Shown here: piece after piece, positions 27,668-36,618 of the stretch
How the letters are laid out: each line of letters opens with the position of its first letter
Position numbering within the stretch: the stretch's first letter is position 1
Origin: Deltaproteobacteria bacterium
Lineage (GTDB): Bacteria; Desulfobacterota; Desulfovibrionia; Desulfovibrionales; Desulfovibrionaceae
Reading direction: 5' to 3'
Assembly: GCA_031285295.1 (NCBI GenBank)
Contig: JAITWK010000042.1
Coordinates: forward strand, 1 to 64,000
DNA: 64,000 nt
Notes under the pieces: model-generated
Databases searched by the model: none
The model's input: only the letters and a program-made list of their open reading frames with translations
Told to the model about the DNA's origin: nothing
Program-made: the position numbers and the translations under genes

Positions 27668-29131
27668 ATGCAGAAGAGCACTTTTTCCATTATCGCCCTG
27701 GCGCTGCTTTTCATCACCCAGAGTCTGGGCCTCTTTCTGACCGTGGTTTACCGGGTTCCGGCGTCCACGATGCTCCTGATCGCACTCGTGCATTTTTCAG
27801 CCGTGCTGGGTTTTGCGTTTCTCCTGCGCCCTCTGTCCGTCAAAAGGAGCCTTGCGGGAAGCGGTTTTCTTTCTCCTCTGCCGCCTTTCCTTGCGTTGTG
27901 CGTCCTGCTGGCCTGCGCCGGACATACTCTGGGGCATCATGGTGAATTTTTCGCCCTTGTTTTACGCGCGATAGGGTTTGCCGGACTCGCGGTTACCGCG
28001 CTGTACGGCTTTTTTCTTTTCGTTCCCCCGGAGCGCAAGGGAATTTGCCTGGGACTCGCCATAGCCGCCGGAGAACTCGTCTGGCTTGCGTTGCTGCCCG
28101 GTATGAACGCCTTGTCCGGCGAATCCCTTCCGGCTTTGTCCGGCCAAATGCACAGGCTGCAAATGATAGTGGAATGCGCCATCGGCATCCTGTTGGTGGT
28201 GGCGTTTGCTGTTCGCCCGGATCGGAGCCGGACGCGAAAAGAGCAGGATGCGACCCAGGCCGACACGCTGTCCGACCATGCCCCAAGCCATGCCCAGGGT
28301 CATGCGGTGGCCGCTTTCGCATTGCCGCTCTTGTTCGCGGCGGCGGCGTTTTTCTATGGTACATATGGGCTGGCCTCCGGGCTGAGTTTCCCCAGAGTCG
28401 CTCCCGGTATAGCAGATACCGCGCATTTGCCCCTGCTGCTCATCATGCCGCTGGCGGGAGCGTTTCTGGACAAAGGGGGCCGGGGCTGCCGCATGGTTCT
28501 CCTTATACCGGCCTGTCTGGTGTTTACCGCTCCCATCATGGTCTTCGCCTCTGATGCGGCGATACGGGAAGCCTTGTATGCCGCGCTCTGCGTGGGGCGG
28601 CAAAGCGTGTTCCTCATAACGCTGTTCCTGGTGGATCGTCTGCTGCGGAACAGAAAGCGTCTGTCCCTGCTGGCCGCTCTGGCCTATGGGTTGCCCGCCG
28701 TGTCCATAGTGGGCAGCGTTGTTTCCCGCATGAGCGGCGAAACCGTCTTGACGGGCTGGATTGCCATTATCCTGGCCCTGGCGTTTACTGCGCTTGTTTT
28801 TCGCTTGCGCGGCGCTCTCGCCGATCTGCCCGTGGCGCGAGATAAGGACGCCGCACCCATGCCGGATACGGAACCGCACGATGCGTCCATGTCGGAGGAG
28901 GCCCGCCTTGCCGCCTTTGCCATCAGCTACGGGCTGAGCGAACAGGAAACCAAAGTCATGGAGATGCTGGCACAGCGCAATTCCTCGAAAGAAATCGCCA
29001 TGCATTTGAATGTGGAGGAAGTCACCGTCCGCACCTATATTGCCCGCATGATGAAAAAAACCGATACGCACAAGCGTGCGGAACTAATGGCGCGGTATGC
29101 CGCCCAAAACTCCGCTGCGCGTTTAAGATAA
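27668..29131 (+). CDS. LuxR-family regulator with MFS-like 12-helix membrane domain
   Basis: 487 residues. The first ~400 residues form about twelve hydrophobic helices with short loops, resembling a major facilitator fold without obvious transport motifs. A linker rich in Asp and Ala follows, then a C-terminal LuxR/GerE helix-turn-helix (residues ~425-480: GLSEQETKVMEMLAQRNSS, KEIAMHLNVEEVTVRTYIAR). This architecture occurs in many gut anaerobes and is thought to sense a ligand at the membrane and act as a membrane-bound transcription factor; that is family inference. Start ATG 27668 is preferred; the Shine-Dalgarno is weak. Next downstream is an autotransporter with paired TGTTGACA repeats in its promoter, a plausible target. 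Confidence 0.85.
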   Translation: MQKSTFSIIALALLFITQSLGLFLTVVYRVPASTMLLIALVHFSAVLGFAFLLRPLSVKRSLAGSGFLSPLPPFLALCVLLACAGHTLGHHGEFFALVLRAIGFAGLAVTALYGFFLFVPPERKGICLGLAIAAGELVWLALLPGMNALSGESLPALSGQMHRLQMIVECAIGILLVVAFAVRPDRSRTRKEQDATQADTLSDHAPSHAQGHAVAAFALPLLFAAAAFFYGTYGLASGLSFPRVAPGIADTAHLPLLLIMPLAGAFLDKGGRGCRMVLLIPACLVFTAPIMVFASDAAIREALYAALCVGRQSVFLITLFLVDRLLRNRKRLSLLAALAYGLPAVSIVGSVVSRMSGETVLTGWIAIILALAFTALVFRLRGALADLPVARDKDAAPMPDTEPHDASMSEEARLAAFAISYGLSEQETKVMEMLAQRNSSKEIAMHLNVEEVTVRTYIARMMKKTDTHKRAELMARYAAQNSAARLR

Positions 29132-29145
29132 CGGTCGGCTTGCTC

Positions 29146-29209
29146 GCCGGGAGTGAATCCCGGCTCCTCGCCAAATGCGCCCGCTCACAGCCGCACTTCC
29201 TGTGCGGCT
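29146..29209 (+). terminator. Tandem hairpins after the LuxR-type gene
   Basis: GCCGGGA (29146-29152) pairs with TCCCGGC (29158-29164), and AGCCGCAC (29189-29196) with GTGCGGCT (29202-29209). The second is followed by a pyrimidine-rich tract, CCCTCCCTTTC. Probable terminator, though the T-run is poor. Confidence 0.5.
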
Positions 29210-29259
29210 CCCTCCCTTTCAAAAAAAACATCCTCAATTATTCCGCCATAATGATTCCG

Positions 29260-29320
29260 GTGTTGACAGAGTGTTGACAAACCGGCCTCTTGATTTTTTT
29301 TGCGATGTATCATTTATAAT
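29260..29320 (+). promoter_or_regulatory. Autotransporter promoter with tandem TGTTGACA repeats
   Basis: Direct repeat TGTTGACA at 29261-29268 and 29272-29279, spaced 11 bp, about one helical turn. Downstream are TTGATT (29290-29295) and TATAAT (29315-29320) with a 19-nt spacer, a poor -35/-10 arrangement that would need an activator. The tandem repeat is a good candidate site for the adjacent LuxR-type regulator. The leader runs to the ATG at 29402. Confidence 0.5.
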
Positions 29321-29401
29321 AATCAAATTTTTATAAGCAGCGCTCTATTCAGTCGCGCATTTTCCGCTGTTCCTTTTTTTACCCTCAAGGATGGTTGCGC
29401 C

Positions 29402-30337
29402 ATGAACAAAACCCCGCTTCGCTTTGCCCTGCCCTGTTTCGCTGTATTCTGCTTTTGCCTGGGTCTTGTGTTTGCTGTCCTGCCCGCGCACCCGGCGCTG
29501 GCCGCGACCGGGCAGACCATTACCATTGAAGGCTATGTGGGCCATGATGTTTACGGCAGCGGCGACCCGCTGGACAATGGCGCGCCTTTCGGCATGCCGC
29601 CGGAAAGCGCCACGGGCAATAGCGTGATCGCAGGCGATGGCGTCACCGTTGGCGGCTCCATGCATGGCGGCTTTGCCTACAGCGGCGGCGATGCCACGGC
29701 CGATACGAACAGCGTGGAGCTCAGCGGCAACGCCTTTGTGGATGAGAACGTGTACGGCGGCTACGCTCAAAACTATGGCGGTAGCGCCACGACCAATACG
29801 AACAGCGTGGAGATCAGTGGCGGTCCCAGCCTGAACGCTGTGTACGGCGGCAATGCCTACAACGCTGGCGGCGACGCCACGGCCAATACGAACAGCGTGG
29901 AGATCAGCAGCGGCCTTGTGTACGGCGAGGTGTTCGGCGGCAATGCCTACAACGCTGGCGGCGACGCCACGGCCAATACGAACAGCGTGGAAATCAGCGG
30001 CGGCACGGTGAACGGTGTGTATGGCGGGTATGCGGAAAATGACGGCACAGGCACGGCGGGCACGGCCAGCGGCAACAGCGTCATAATCAGCGGCGGCGCC
30101 GCGGTGTACGGGAATGTCTATGGAGGCTACAGCGTGGTTGAGGGGTACGGAGAAAGCGGTACTGCCACACACAACAGCGTGACCATATCGAGCGCTCCCA
30201 TCCGCATCATCACCATGCTCTACGGCGGTTACGTCGGAGATAACAGTTCTCCCGCAGCAGGTATGGACGCTTTCAGCGGCAACACCCTGAACCTGTATTC
30301 CGCAGGTCACCTCGTTGCGGGTCTCTACAACTTCTAG
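29402..30337 (+). pseudogene. Autotransporter, passenger part, ended by in-frame TAG
   Basis: N-terminal part of a type V secretion protein. Signal peptide: MNKTPLRFALP, hydrophobic stretch, cleavage near HPALAA. The passenger is built from repeats of about 30 residues of the form NSVEISGG..VYGG.AYNAGGDAT, giving a Gly, Asn and Ser-rich beta-helix. It ends at TAG 30335-30337, in the middle of a domain (LVAGLYNF, stop, NLNFYLPG). The same frame continues without another stop to 31654, through a translocator barrel. The likeliest origin is one C-to-T change of a CAG codon. As it stands it would make a secreted fragment without an outer-membrane anchor, unless the stop is read through or is a sequence error. 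Confidence 0.8.
29845..29991 (+). repeat. 90-bp tandem repeat in autotransporter passenger
   Basis: 57 bases are identical at 29845-29901 and 29935-29991, a 90-bp (30-codon) period. Weaker copies flank them (29690-29830 and 30000-30080), all coding for the TNSVEISGG motif. Such near-identical units can expand or contract by slippage or recombination. Confidence 0.85.
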
Positions 30338-30382
30338 AACCTGAACTTTTACCTGCCCGGCAGCCTGGCGGCAGGTGAGACC

Positions 30383-31654
30383 ATGCTCAGCGTCAGCGGC
30401 ACGGCGCAATTGACTGAAAATGCCGACGGCACAGGCCGTTCTTCCATCGTCAACGTGGGCATTGACGGCGCAAGCTCGCCCCTTTTGGAAGGCGATCAAC
30501 TGGTTCTTATAGACGCGGGCACGCTGATCACAAATGAAGCGCTGAACACCATAGCCAACGGCCAGGGAATGCAGGGCGTAACCATAAAATACGAGTTCTA
30601 TATAGCAGCCGCCGACAATATGCTTACCGCCACGGTGAGAAGCGCCGAAGCCGATGAACAGGCCAAAGCCCTTTCCGAAGGGTTTATCGGCGGCCTTTCG
30701 CTTGTCAACCTTGGCGCTGATCTTGTTGCCGGGCAGGGCTTGAGCAATGCTGTAAACGCGGTTCAAAACACAGCCGGGGGCGCGGAGGCCGGGTACGGTT
30801 CCGGCTCTGGTTTTGCAGGCTTCGGCGCTCTTTCCGGCGGCTCCCTGCGCTACAATTCCGGCTCGCATGTGGATATGAACAGCGTATCGCTTATGACCGG
30901 CCTGGCAATGGGATGGGGGGGCGCGGACACCACCCCCAAAAGCATCGTCAGCCGCCTGACCCTCGGCGCGTTTTTTGAGTACGGCAACGGCAATTACGAC
31001 ACGCACAATTCTTTTTCAAATTCGGCCTCTGTGGATGGTGACGGCGATGCCTGGTATCTCGGCGGCGGTGTCCTGGGTCGTATGGATTTTGCCAATGCAG
31101 GGCCGGGACGTTTCTATACGGAAGCCTCCGCCAGAATCGGCAAGATGCACAACGAATACGGCAGTTCGGACTTGCAGTTTAACGGCGTCAACGCGGAATA
31201 TGATTCCTCTTCGCTCTATTACGGCTTGCACCTCGGCACCGGCTATATCTGGAATATCACGGAAGCCGCCAGCCTCGACCTGTACGGCAAATACTTCTGG
31301 ACGCGGCAGGAAGGGGATTCCGTAACGCTCTCCACCGGCGACCCGGTAACATTCAAGGACGCGGATTCTTCCCGTCTGCGCTTCGGCGGGCGCTTCGCCT
31401 ACGCCGTCAATGAATACGTCAGCCCCTACATTGGCGCGGCCTACGAGCATGAGTTTGACGGCAAGGCGCGGGCCACCAGCAACGGCTTTGCCCTTGATGC
31501 CCCCTCCCTGCGCGGCGATACGGGCATTGGCGAGATCGGCCTGACGTTCAAACCCTCCGCAACCATACCGCTGTCTTTTGATTTGGGAGTGCAGGGCTAT
31601 ACGGGGATAAGAGAGGGCGTGACGGGTTCGCTGCAACTGAAATTTGAATTCTAA
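30383..31654 (+). pseudogene. Autotransporter, C-terminal beta-barrel part
   Basis: Continuation, in the same frame, of the gene starting at 29402; coding potential resumes immediately after the TAG codon at 30335, and the first ATG is at 30383. It encodes the end of the passenger, then a typical autotransporter barrel of about 280 residues with alternating hydrophobic strands (RLTLGAFFEYGNGNY, AWYLGGGVLGRMDF, SSLYYGLHLGTGYIWNI, YVSPYIGAAYEHEF) and the C-terminal outer-membrane signature SLQLKFEF ending in Phe. Without the upstream part it has no signal peptide and could not be exported. RBS and start of its own are not convincing. Confidence 0.8.
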
Positions 31655-31665
31655 AGGAGTTGGGT

Positions 31666-32856
31666 ATGTCTTCTGTATTCTTTCGACTGGCGCTGCTCGC
31701 TTTTTGCTGCATCGCCTGTATACCGGATGCGGTTTTTGCCGCAGAGCGTGAGAAAGTAGGGCTTGTTCTTTCTCTCACGCCCGGCGTGATCGCCACGCGG
31801 GAAGGGCAGCAGGTGGCTTTGGAACAAAAAAGCCCGGTTAACGGAACGGACGTACTGAATACCGACGCCACGGGCCGGGCGCAAATCCTGTTTGCTGACG
31901 ACAGCAGCGTTTCACTTGGCTCCAATACCACCCTGGTTCTGGAAGACGTTGTGGCCGAGGGAAAAAATCCCGTTTTCAAGGCCCGGCTCGGACAGGGCTT
32001 GGCCCGCTTTATTACCGGAAAAATCGTGGAGCAGAACCCGGATGGCTTTGCCGTGGTCACGCCCGAAGCCGTTGTGGGCATTCGTGGCACCATCTTCGCC
32101 GTCAGCACTAGCAACGGTAAAACCACCGTGTATGTCATGAACACCACCCGGCAGGTGCTGGTCAACGGCATCACGGTGCCGGGCGGCTATAAAGTTACCC
32201 TGCCCGACGGCACCCCCCTGCCCATGACCCCTGCCGACCTGATCATGGTGAGCGATGCCGTCGCAGCCGGAAACGGCCCCGGCAGCAACGGCGGCACAGG
32301 CACTGAAAAGCTCATAGCCTGGGAAAGCGGCAAGACGGTGTTTAATCCGGATACCCTTGAACAGCCGGAACTGGGCAAGCAGCTTATCGGTGATTCCCTG
32401 GCTCCGGGCTATACCAGCACGGCCTATGTCGAGGGCTATACGATGCCCACCACCATCACGACCCCCGGTAGCCTTCTTACGGCGGGTGTCGGCTCTTTCA
32501 GCTTTACCGCGGATCTTGGCAGCGGCGCGGTCAGTGATGCGAGTATGAGCAATACCAATTATGACGTCGGTACCATGGGATCTGGCATTTCGATGTCATA
32601 TACTCTCACGGGCGGCAGCGGCACAATCAACGGCACTACGCTCACGGTTTCCGGGCTTGCCGGCACATCCGGAATGACTGGAGTTGCAACACAAACCGGG
32701 GCTACCGGCAGCATGAACGGAACAGCAATAAACGGAACTGGCGGACTGACCGTGAACGGAAACTACAGGGTTGATTTTAACAATACCGATTTGGCGGGGG
32801 TTGGACTCACCAGTGAGGATGGCATTTTTAATGGTCAGCAGACCCCTGCACCGTAA
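31666..32856 (+). CDS. Secreted FecR-domain protein
   Basis: 396 residues with a signal peptide (MSSVFFRLALLAFCCIACIP, cleavage near VFAAE). The FecR-type domain occupies about residues 25-165: GVIATREGQQVALEQKSPVN, LNTDATGRAQILFADDSSVS, then VVTPEAVVGIRGTIFAV, a beta-rich periplasmic or surface module. The C-terminal ~150 residues are Gly, Thr and Ser-rich with no cysteine. Such proteins commonly accompany large surface adhesins and autotransporters in Desulfovibrionaceae relatives; a direct role here is inferred. ATG 31666 with AAAGGAG 6 nt upstream, 11 nt after the autotransporter stop, so the two are cotranscribed. Confidence 0.8.
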   Translation: MSSVFFRLALLAFCCIACIPDAVFAAEREKVGLVLSLTPGVIATREGQQVALEQKSPVNGTDVLNTDATGRAQILFADDSSVSLGSNTTLVLEDVVAEGKNPVFKARLGQGLARFITGKIVEQNPDGFAVVTPEAVVGIRGTIFAVSTSNGKTTVYVMNTTRQVLVNGITVPGGYKVTLPDGTPLPMTPADLIMVSDAVAAGNGPGSNGGTGTEKLIAWESGKTVFNPDTLEQPELGKQLIGDSLAPGYTSTAYVEGYTMPTTITTPGSLLTAGVGSFSFTADLGSGAVSDASMSNTNYDVGTMGSGISMSYTLTGGSGTINGTTLTVSGLAGTSGMTGVATQTGATGSMNGTAINGTGGLTVNGNYRVDFNNTDLAGVGLTSEDGIFNGQQTPAP

Positions 32857-32893
32857 CCGTTCTGCAGTTCGCGTTCACCAATAATTAATACCA

Positions 32894-32932
32894 AAAGAGG
32901 CCTACGGTTTTACCCGTAAGCCTCTTTATTTT
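32894..32932 (+). terminator. Terminator after the FecR-domain gene
   Basis: AAGAGGC and TACGG pair with CCGTA and GCCTCTT (32894-32926) with one mismatch, followed by TTATTTTTT. Lies between convergent genes, so it may also act for ahcY. Confidence 0.85.
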
Positions 32933-32979
32933 TTCCGGCTCCCCGGAAGCCATTTTAAAACAGCTTCCGGTATATATTT

Positions 32980-34419
32980 CTAGTATCTGTAGTGATCCGA
33001 CTTGAACGGGCCTTCAACCGGCACGCCGAGGTAGTCGGCCTGTTCCTGGGTCAGGGTGGTCAGGCGCGCGCCCAGACGGGCCAGGTGCAGGCGGGCCACT
33101 TCTTCGTCAAGCTTCTTGGGCAGGATATAGACTTTGCGCTCCAGCTTCTTGTTGGTGGCCAGTTCTAGCTGGGCCAGCACCTGGTTGGTGAAGCTGGCGG
33201 ACATCACAAAACTGGGGTGACCAGTGGCGCAGCCCAGGTTGACCAGACGGCCTTCGGCCAGCACCACGATGGAACGACCGGAAGGCAGCAGCCATTTATC
33301 GACCTGCGGCTTGATCTGCGTGCGTTCGCAGCGGGGGTCAGTTTCCAGAAAGCTCATTTCGATTTCATTGTCAAAGTGGCCGATATTGCAGACAATGGCT
33401 TCATCCTTCATGGCCAGCATATGTTCGCTGGTGATGACGTGGTAGTTGCCGGTGGCGGTGATAAAAATATCGCCGTAGGGCAAAGCTTCTTCCAGCCGCA
33501 CCACCTGGAAGCCTTCCATGGCCGCTTGCAGGGCGCAAATCGGGTCAACTTCCGTAACCAGCACACGAGCACCAAAACCGCGCATGGACTGGGCGCAGCC
33601 TTTGCCCACATCGCCATAACCCATAACTACAGCCACTTTGCCGGCCACCATGATGTCGGTGGCGCGCTTGATGCCGTCGGCCAGCGATTCACGGCAGCCG
33701 TAGAGGTTGTCGAACTTGGACTTGGTGACCGAGTCGTTGACGTTAACAGCCGGGAAGAGCAGTTTGCCTTCTTTTTCCATCTGGTAAAGCCGATGCACGC
33801 CGGTAGTGGTTTCTTCGGATACACCCTTGATATTGGCGGCCACTTTCTGCCAGCGGTCCTTGTTATTTTCAAGGGAAAGGGCCAGACGATCCATGATGAT
33901 CTGCACTTCTTTTACATCATAGGCTTTTTTGAGCAGATCCGGGTTCTTTTCCACTTCCACGCCCTTGTGTACCAAAAGGGTGGCGTCGCCGCCGTCATCC
34001 ACAATCAGGTCCGGGCCGCTGCCATCAGGCCAGGTAAGGGCCATTTCAGTACACCACCAGTAATCCTCAAGCGTTTCGCCCTTCCAGGCAAAAACTTTGG
34101 CCAGGCCGGATTCGGCTATAGCCGCAGCCGCATGGTCCTGCGTGGAGAAAATGTTGCAGGAAGCCCAGCGGATGTCCGCGCCCAGAGCATGCAGAGTTTT
34201 GATCAGCATGGCCGTCTGGATGGTCATGTGCAGCGATCCGGTAATCTTTAGGCCTTTAAGCGGTTTGGTGGCGCTGTACTTGGCAATCAGCTCCATCAGG
34301 CCGGGCATTTCGCGCTCGGAAAGCTGCATTTCCTTATGGCCCAGTTCGGCCAGGGACATGTCGGCCACCTTGTGATTCAGGGAAAGATCCAGTGGGGCGG
34401 CATTTTTAGCGTTGGTCAT
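32980..34419 (-). CDS. ahcY: Adenosylhomocysteinase
   Basis: Splits S-adenosylhomocysteine into homocysteine and adenosine, removing the inhibitory product of methyl transfers. 479 residues, homotetrameric NAD enzyme. Substrate-domain sequences [20 protein letters not shown] and [16 protein letters not shown], the NAD loop [20 protein letters not shown] near residue 265, and the C-terminal KSDHYRY tail that reaches the neighbouring subunit. GGAG lies 6 nt before the ATG. Encoded 13 nt after the ArsR-methyltransferase gene on the same strand, a pairing seen for the SahR regulator. Confidence 0.98.
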   Translation of the reverse strand: MTNAKNAAPLDLSLNHKVADMSLAELGHKEMQLSEREMPGLMELIAKYSATKPLKGLKITGSLHMTIQTAMLIKTLHALGADIRWASCNIFSTQDHAAAAIAESGLAKVFAWKGETLEDYWWCTEMALTWPDGSGPDLIVDDGGDATLLVHKGVEVEKNPDLLKKAYDVKEVQIIMDRLALSLENNKDRWQKVAANIKGVSEETTTGVHRLYQMEKEGKLLFPAVNVNDSVTKSKFDNLYGCRESLADGIKRATDIMVAGKVAVVMGYGDVGKGCAQSMRGFGARVLVTEVDPICALQAAMEGFQVVRLEEALPYGDIFITATGNYHVITSEHMLAMKDEAIVCNIGHFDNEIEMSFLETDPRCERTQIKPQVDKWLLPSGRSIVVLAEGRLVNLGCATGHPSFVMSASFTNQVLAQLELATNKKLERKVYILPKKLDEEVARLHLARLGARLTTLTQEQADYLGVPVEGPFKSDHYRY

Positions 34420-34432
34420 AATAATCTCCGTT

Positions 34433-35356
34433 TCAGGATTTGTTGGTTGCTTTATAAAAATGTAAGGAAAGATTCTTTTCCACCGGACGGGAAAACGAAC
34501 TTTCCAGACTCAAACCGGCCTGTTCCAGAAAAGCGTGAATAGTTTCGGTTTCAAAACCGAGCCAGCGGTCGCCGTAATCCGAACGCAGGCTTTCATCATC
34601 ATGGCTGTCAAAATCACTCAGCACCAGCACACCGCCGGGCTTAAGCACCCGTTTGCCCTCTTCCAGCACGTTGCGCGGGTGCGAAAGGTGATGCAGCACC
34701 AAATTTACGCAGACAAAATCCGCCTCGCCGTCACGCAGGGGCAGATGCTCCAAATCGCCAATGCGCAGCGAAACCCGTTCGGCACACTCCACAAAACGCC
34801 GCCTGGCAAGTTCCAGCATACTGGCTGATCCATCCACGCCCACCACGTTTTGCGCCCGCCGCATCAGTTGCTCCAGCATCAAGCCGGTGCCGCAGCCGAG
34901 ATCCACAGCCGTTTCGCAAGCTTCCGGCATCAGGGATACCACGGCCTCCTCCAGCTGGAACCCGCCAAGAATTTCACGGGACATATTATCCCAATACATG
35001 GCGATGCTGTTAAAAAACTGCGTGGTCTTGCTGGCTCGTTCGTCAATCAGGGCAGCGGCCAGGTTGAGATCGCCCTCGGAAGTTTTTTCATCCAGCAAAA
35101 AGGGAGCAATGGCGTTGATAAACTCGCGCCCGCTGCCCTCCCGCGCTGCCGAATAAAAAACCCACAACCCATCGCGGCGGGAGGAAAGCAGCCCGGCCTC
35201 GGCCAAAATTTTCAGATGCCTGGATACGCGCGACTGCCCCATGCCCAGAAAGCGCACCAGCTCGTTTACGTTAAGCTCATAGCGGTTCAGGATAAAAAGC
35301 AGGCGGAGCCTGGTTTCATCGGAAAGAGCCTTGAAAAAATGCAGAGTCTGTTCCAT
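34433..35356 (-). CDS. sahR: ArsR-family regulator fused to SAM methyltransferase, SahR-like
   Basis: About 307 residues. The N-terminal winged helix (residues 1-85: [20 protein letters not shown], then [20 protein letters not shown]) is ArsR-type without the metal-site cysteines. The C-terminal half is a class I SAM-binding methyltransferase fold ([18 protein letters not shown] near residue 150, then [23 protein letters not shown]). This two-domain form next to ahcY corresponds to SahR, which senses S-adenosylhomocysteine and represses methyl-cycle genes in proteobacteria including Desulfovibrio. Function is assigned by family and neighbourhood. Start ATG 35356 (MEQTLHFF) preferred over GTG 35362. 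Forms an operon with ahcY. Confidence 0.8.
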   Translation of the reverse strand: MEQTLHFFKALSDETRLRLLFILNRYELNVNELVRFLGMGQSRVSRHLKILAEAGLLSSRRDGLWVFYSAAREGSGREFINAIAPFLLDEKTSEGDLNLAAALIDERASKTTQFFNSIAMYWDNMSREILGGFQLEEAVVSLMPEACETAVDLGCGTGLMLEQLMRRAQNVVGVDGSASMLELARRRFVECAERVSLRIGDLEHLPLRDGEADFVCVNLVLHHLSHPRNVLEEGKRVLKPGGVLVLSDFDSHDDESLRSDYGDRWLGFETETIHAFLEQAGLSLESSFSRPVEKNLSLHFYKATNKS

Positions 35357-35440
35357 ATTCACTTACCATAAATACGTTGATGTCTGGCTGAAATTAATTT
35401 TTCTCAATAACCTTGCGAAATCCAGTCAGTATTTTTATAA

Positions 35441-35456
35441 ATCAAGAAATATTGAT
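35441..35456. promoter_or_regulatory. Candidate SahR operator
   Basis: ATCAA-GAAATA-TTGAT, a perfect 5-bp dyad with a 6-bp spacer, in the divergent region between sahR-ahcY and miaA. A further TATTGAATAT follows. The position fits autoregulation; the sequence is AT-rich, so a chance dyad cannot be excluded. Confidence 0.4.
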
Positions 35457-35504
35457 ATTGAATATCCGCCAATTCGGATTCAGTCAAGAAAATATTAGGA
35501 ACCT

Positions 35505-36428
35505 ATGTTAACTCCAATTATCTGCATCGGCGGGCCTACCGGCGCCGGAAAAAGCGCGGCGGCCTGCTTTCTCGCGGAACAGCTTGGCGGAGAGGTTATC
35601 AACGCCGACTCGCGCCAGGTTTACGCCGATTTTCCAATCATCACCGCCCAGCCAAAAGCGGAGGAACTGGCTGTTTGCAGGCACAGGCTTTATGGATTTT
35701 TGCCCAGCGAAAGTAAAATCAGCGCGGGCGAATATTTGCGTCTGGCCGGGCGCGAAATAGACCTGCTGCGGGCTGAAGGAAAAATCCCCATTCTGGTTGG
35801 CGGCACCGGCCTTTATTTTCGCGCCCTGCTTGGCGGCATTGCCCAAATTCCGCCGGTTGACGAGGCCATTCGAGAATACTGGCAGCGCCGTTACGTTGCG
35901 GAAGGAGGCCAGGCTCTGCACACTGTTTTGCGTGATCTTGACCCGGAATACGCGGCCAAAATCCACCCCAACGACAGGCAGCGCGTTACCCGCGCCCTGG
36001 AAGTATGCGAATCCACCGGAAAAAACTTCACCTGGTGGCACCGGGAAAAAACTGACGCTACAGGCTATACAGCGCTTTATCTGGGTGTTTGCCTGTCACT
36101 CTCTGAACTGGAGCCACTGCTGGCCGGGCGCATTGATCAGATGCTGCAAGCCGGCGCTTTGGACGAGGCGGCCAAAGCCAGAAAAAATTGCGACGATGCT
36201 GCCGCGCCGGGCTGGAGCGGCATTGGCTGCGCCGAGGTATACCGTTATTTACGCGGAGAACTCAGCCTCCCGGACTGCCGTGAACTCTGGCTGCACAACA
36301 CCAGGGCTTACGCCAAGCGGCAACTCACCTGGTTCGGGGCGGAAAAAAACTTCCTGCCACATCGCCCCGGCCAGGATAAAGCCATGCTGGCCCTGGCCCG
36401 CGACTGGATTGACAGCATAACAAAGTGA
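35505..36428 (+). CDS. miaA: tRNA dimethylallyltransferase MiaA
   Basis: Adds the isopentenyl group to A37 of tRNAs reading UNN codons. 307 residues. P-loop GGPTGAGKSAAACFLAEQLG at residues 9-28, then EVINADSRQVYADFPIITAQ with the conserved Asp and Gln; GGTGLYFRALLGG near residue 100; and a C-terminal TRAYAKRQLTWF region that contacts tRNA. A 190-nt AT-rich gap without clear features follows. Confidence 0.96.
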   Translation: MLTPIICIGGPTGAGKSAAACFLAEQLGGEVINADSRQVYADFPIITAQPKAEELAVCRHRLYGFLPSESKISAGEYLRLAGREIDLLRAEGKIPILVGGTGLYFRALLGGIAQIPPVDEAIREYWQRRYVAEGGQALHTVLRDLDPEYAAKIHPNDRQRVTRALEVCESTGKNFTWWHREKTDATGYTALYLGVCLSLSELEPLLAGRIDQMLQAGALDEAAKARKNCDDAAAPGWSGIGCAEVYRYLRGELSLPDCRELWLHNTRAYAKRQLTWFGAEKNFLPHRPGQDKAMLALARDWIDSITK

Positions 36429-36618
36429 AATATATGTTTAACTTTGCCTCCAGCCCTGAAAAAAGATAACTCCAAACATTGTATCCCTGATTATAATAGG
36501 GTAAAATGTCCAATTATGCGATACTTCGAAAATTGCAGCCAACGGCATTGCCTTATCCAAAAGTAATCGCAGATTATATCACTCACGCGTTACACCAAAA
36601 ACGCTATTACGGACTATC

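Noticed and set aside
29690..30080. CRISPR array
   Set aside because: The repeats are in frame inside the autotransporter passenger, the spacers are not unique, and no cas genes are near.
30335..30337. Pyrrolysine or general amber recoding
   Set aside because: TAG ends many intact genes in this window, and the codon is not in a methylamine methyltransferase; a point mutation or error is simpler.
36429..36618. tRNA or small RNA gene between miaA and the sugar transferase
   Set aside because: No cloverleaf arms, no TTCGANTC-type T loop and no terminator recognised; only AT-rich leader sequence.
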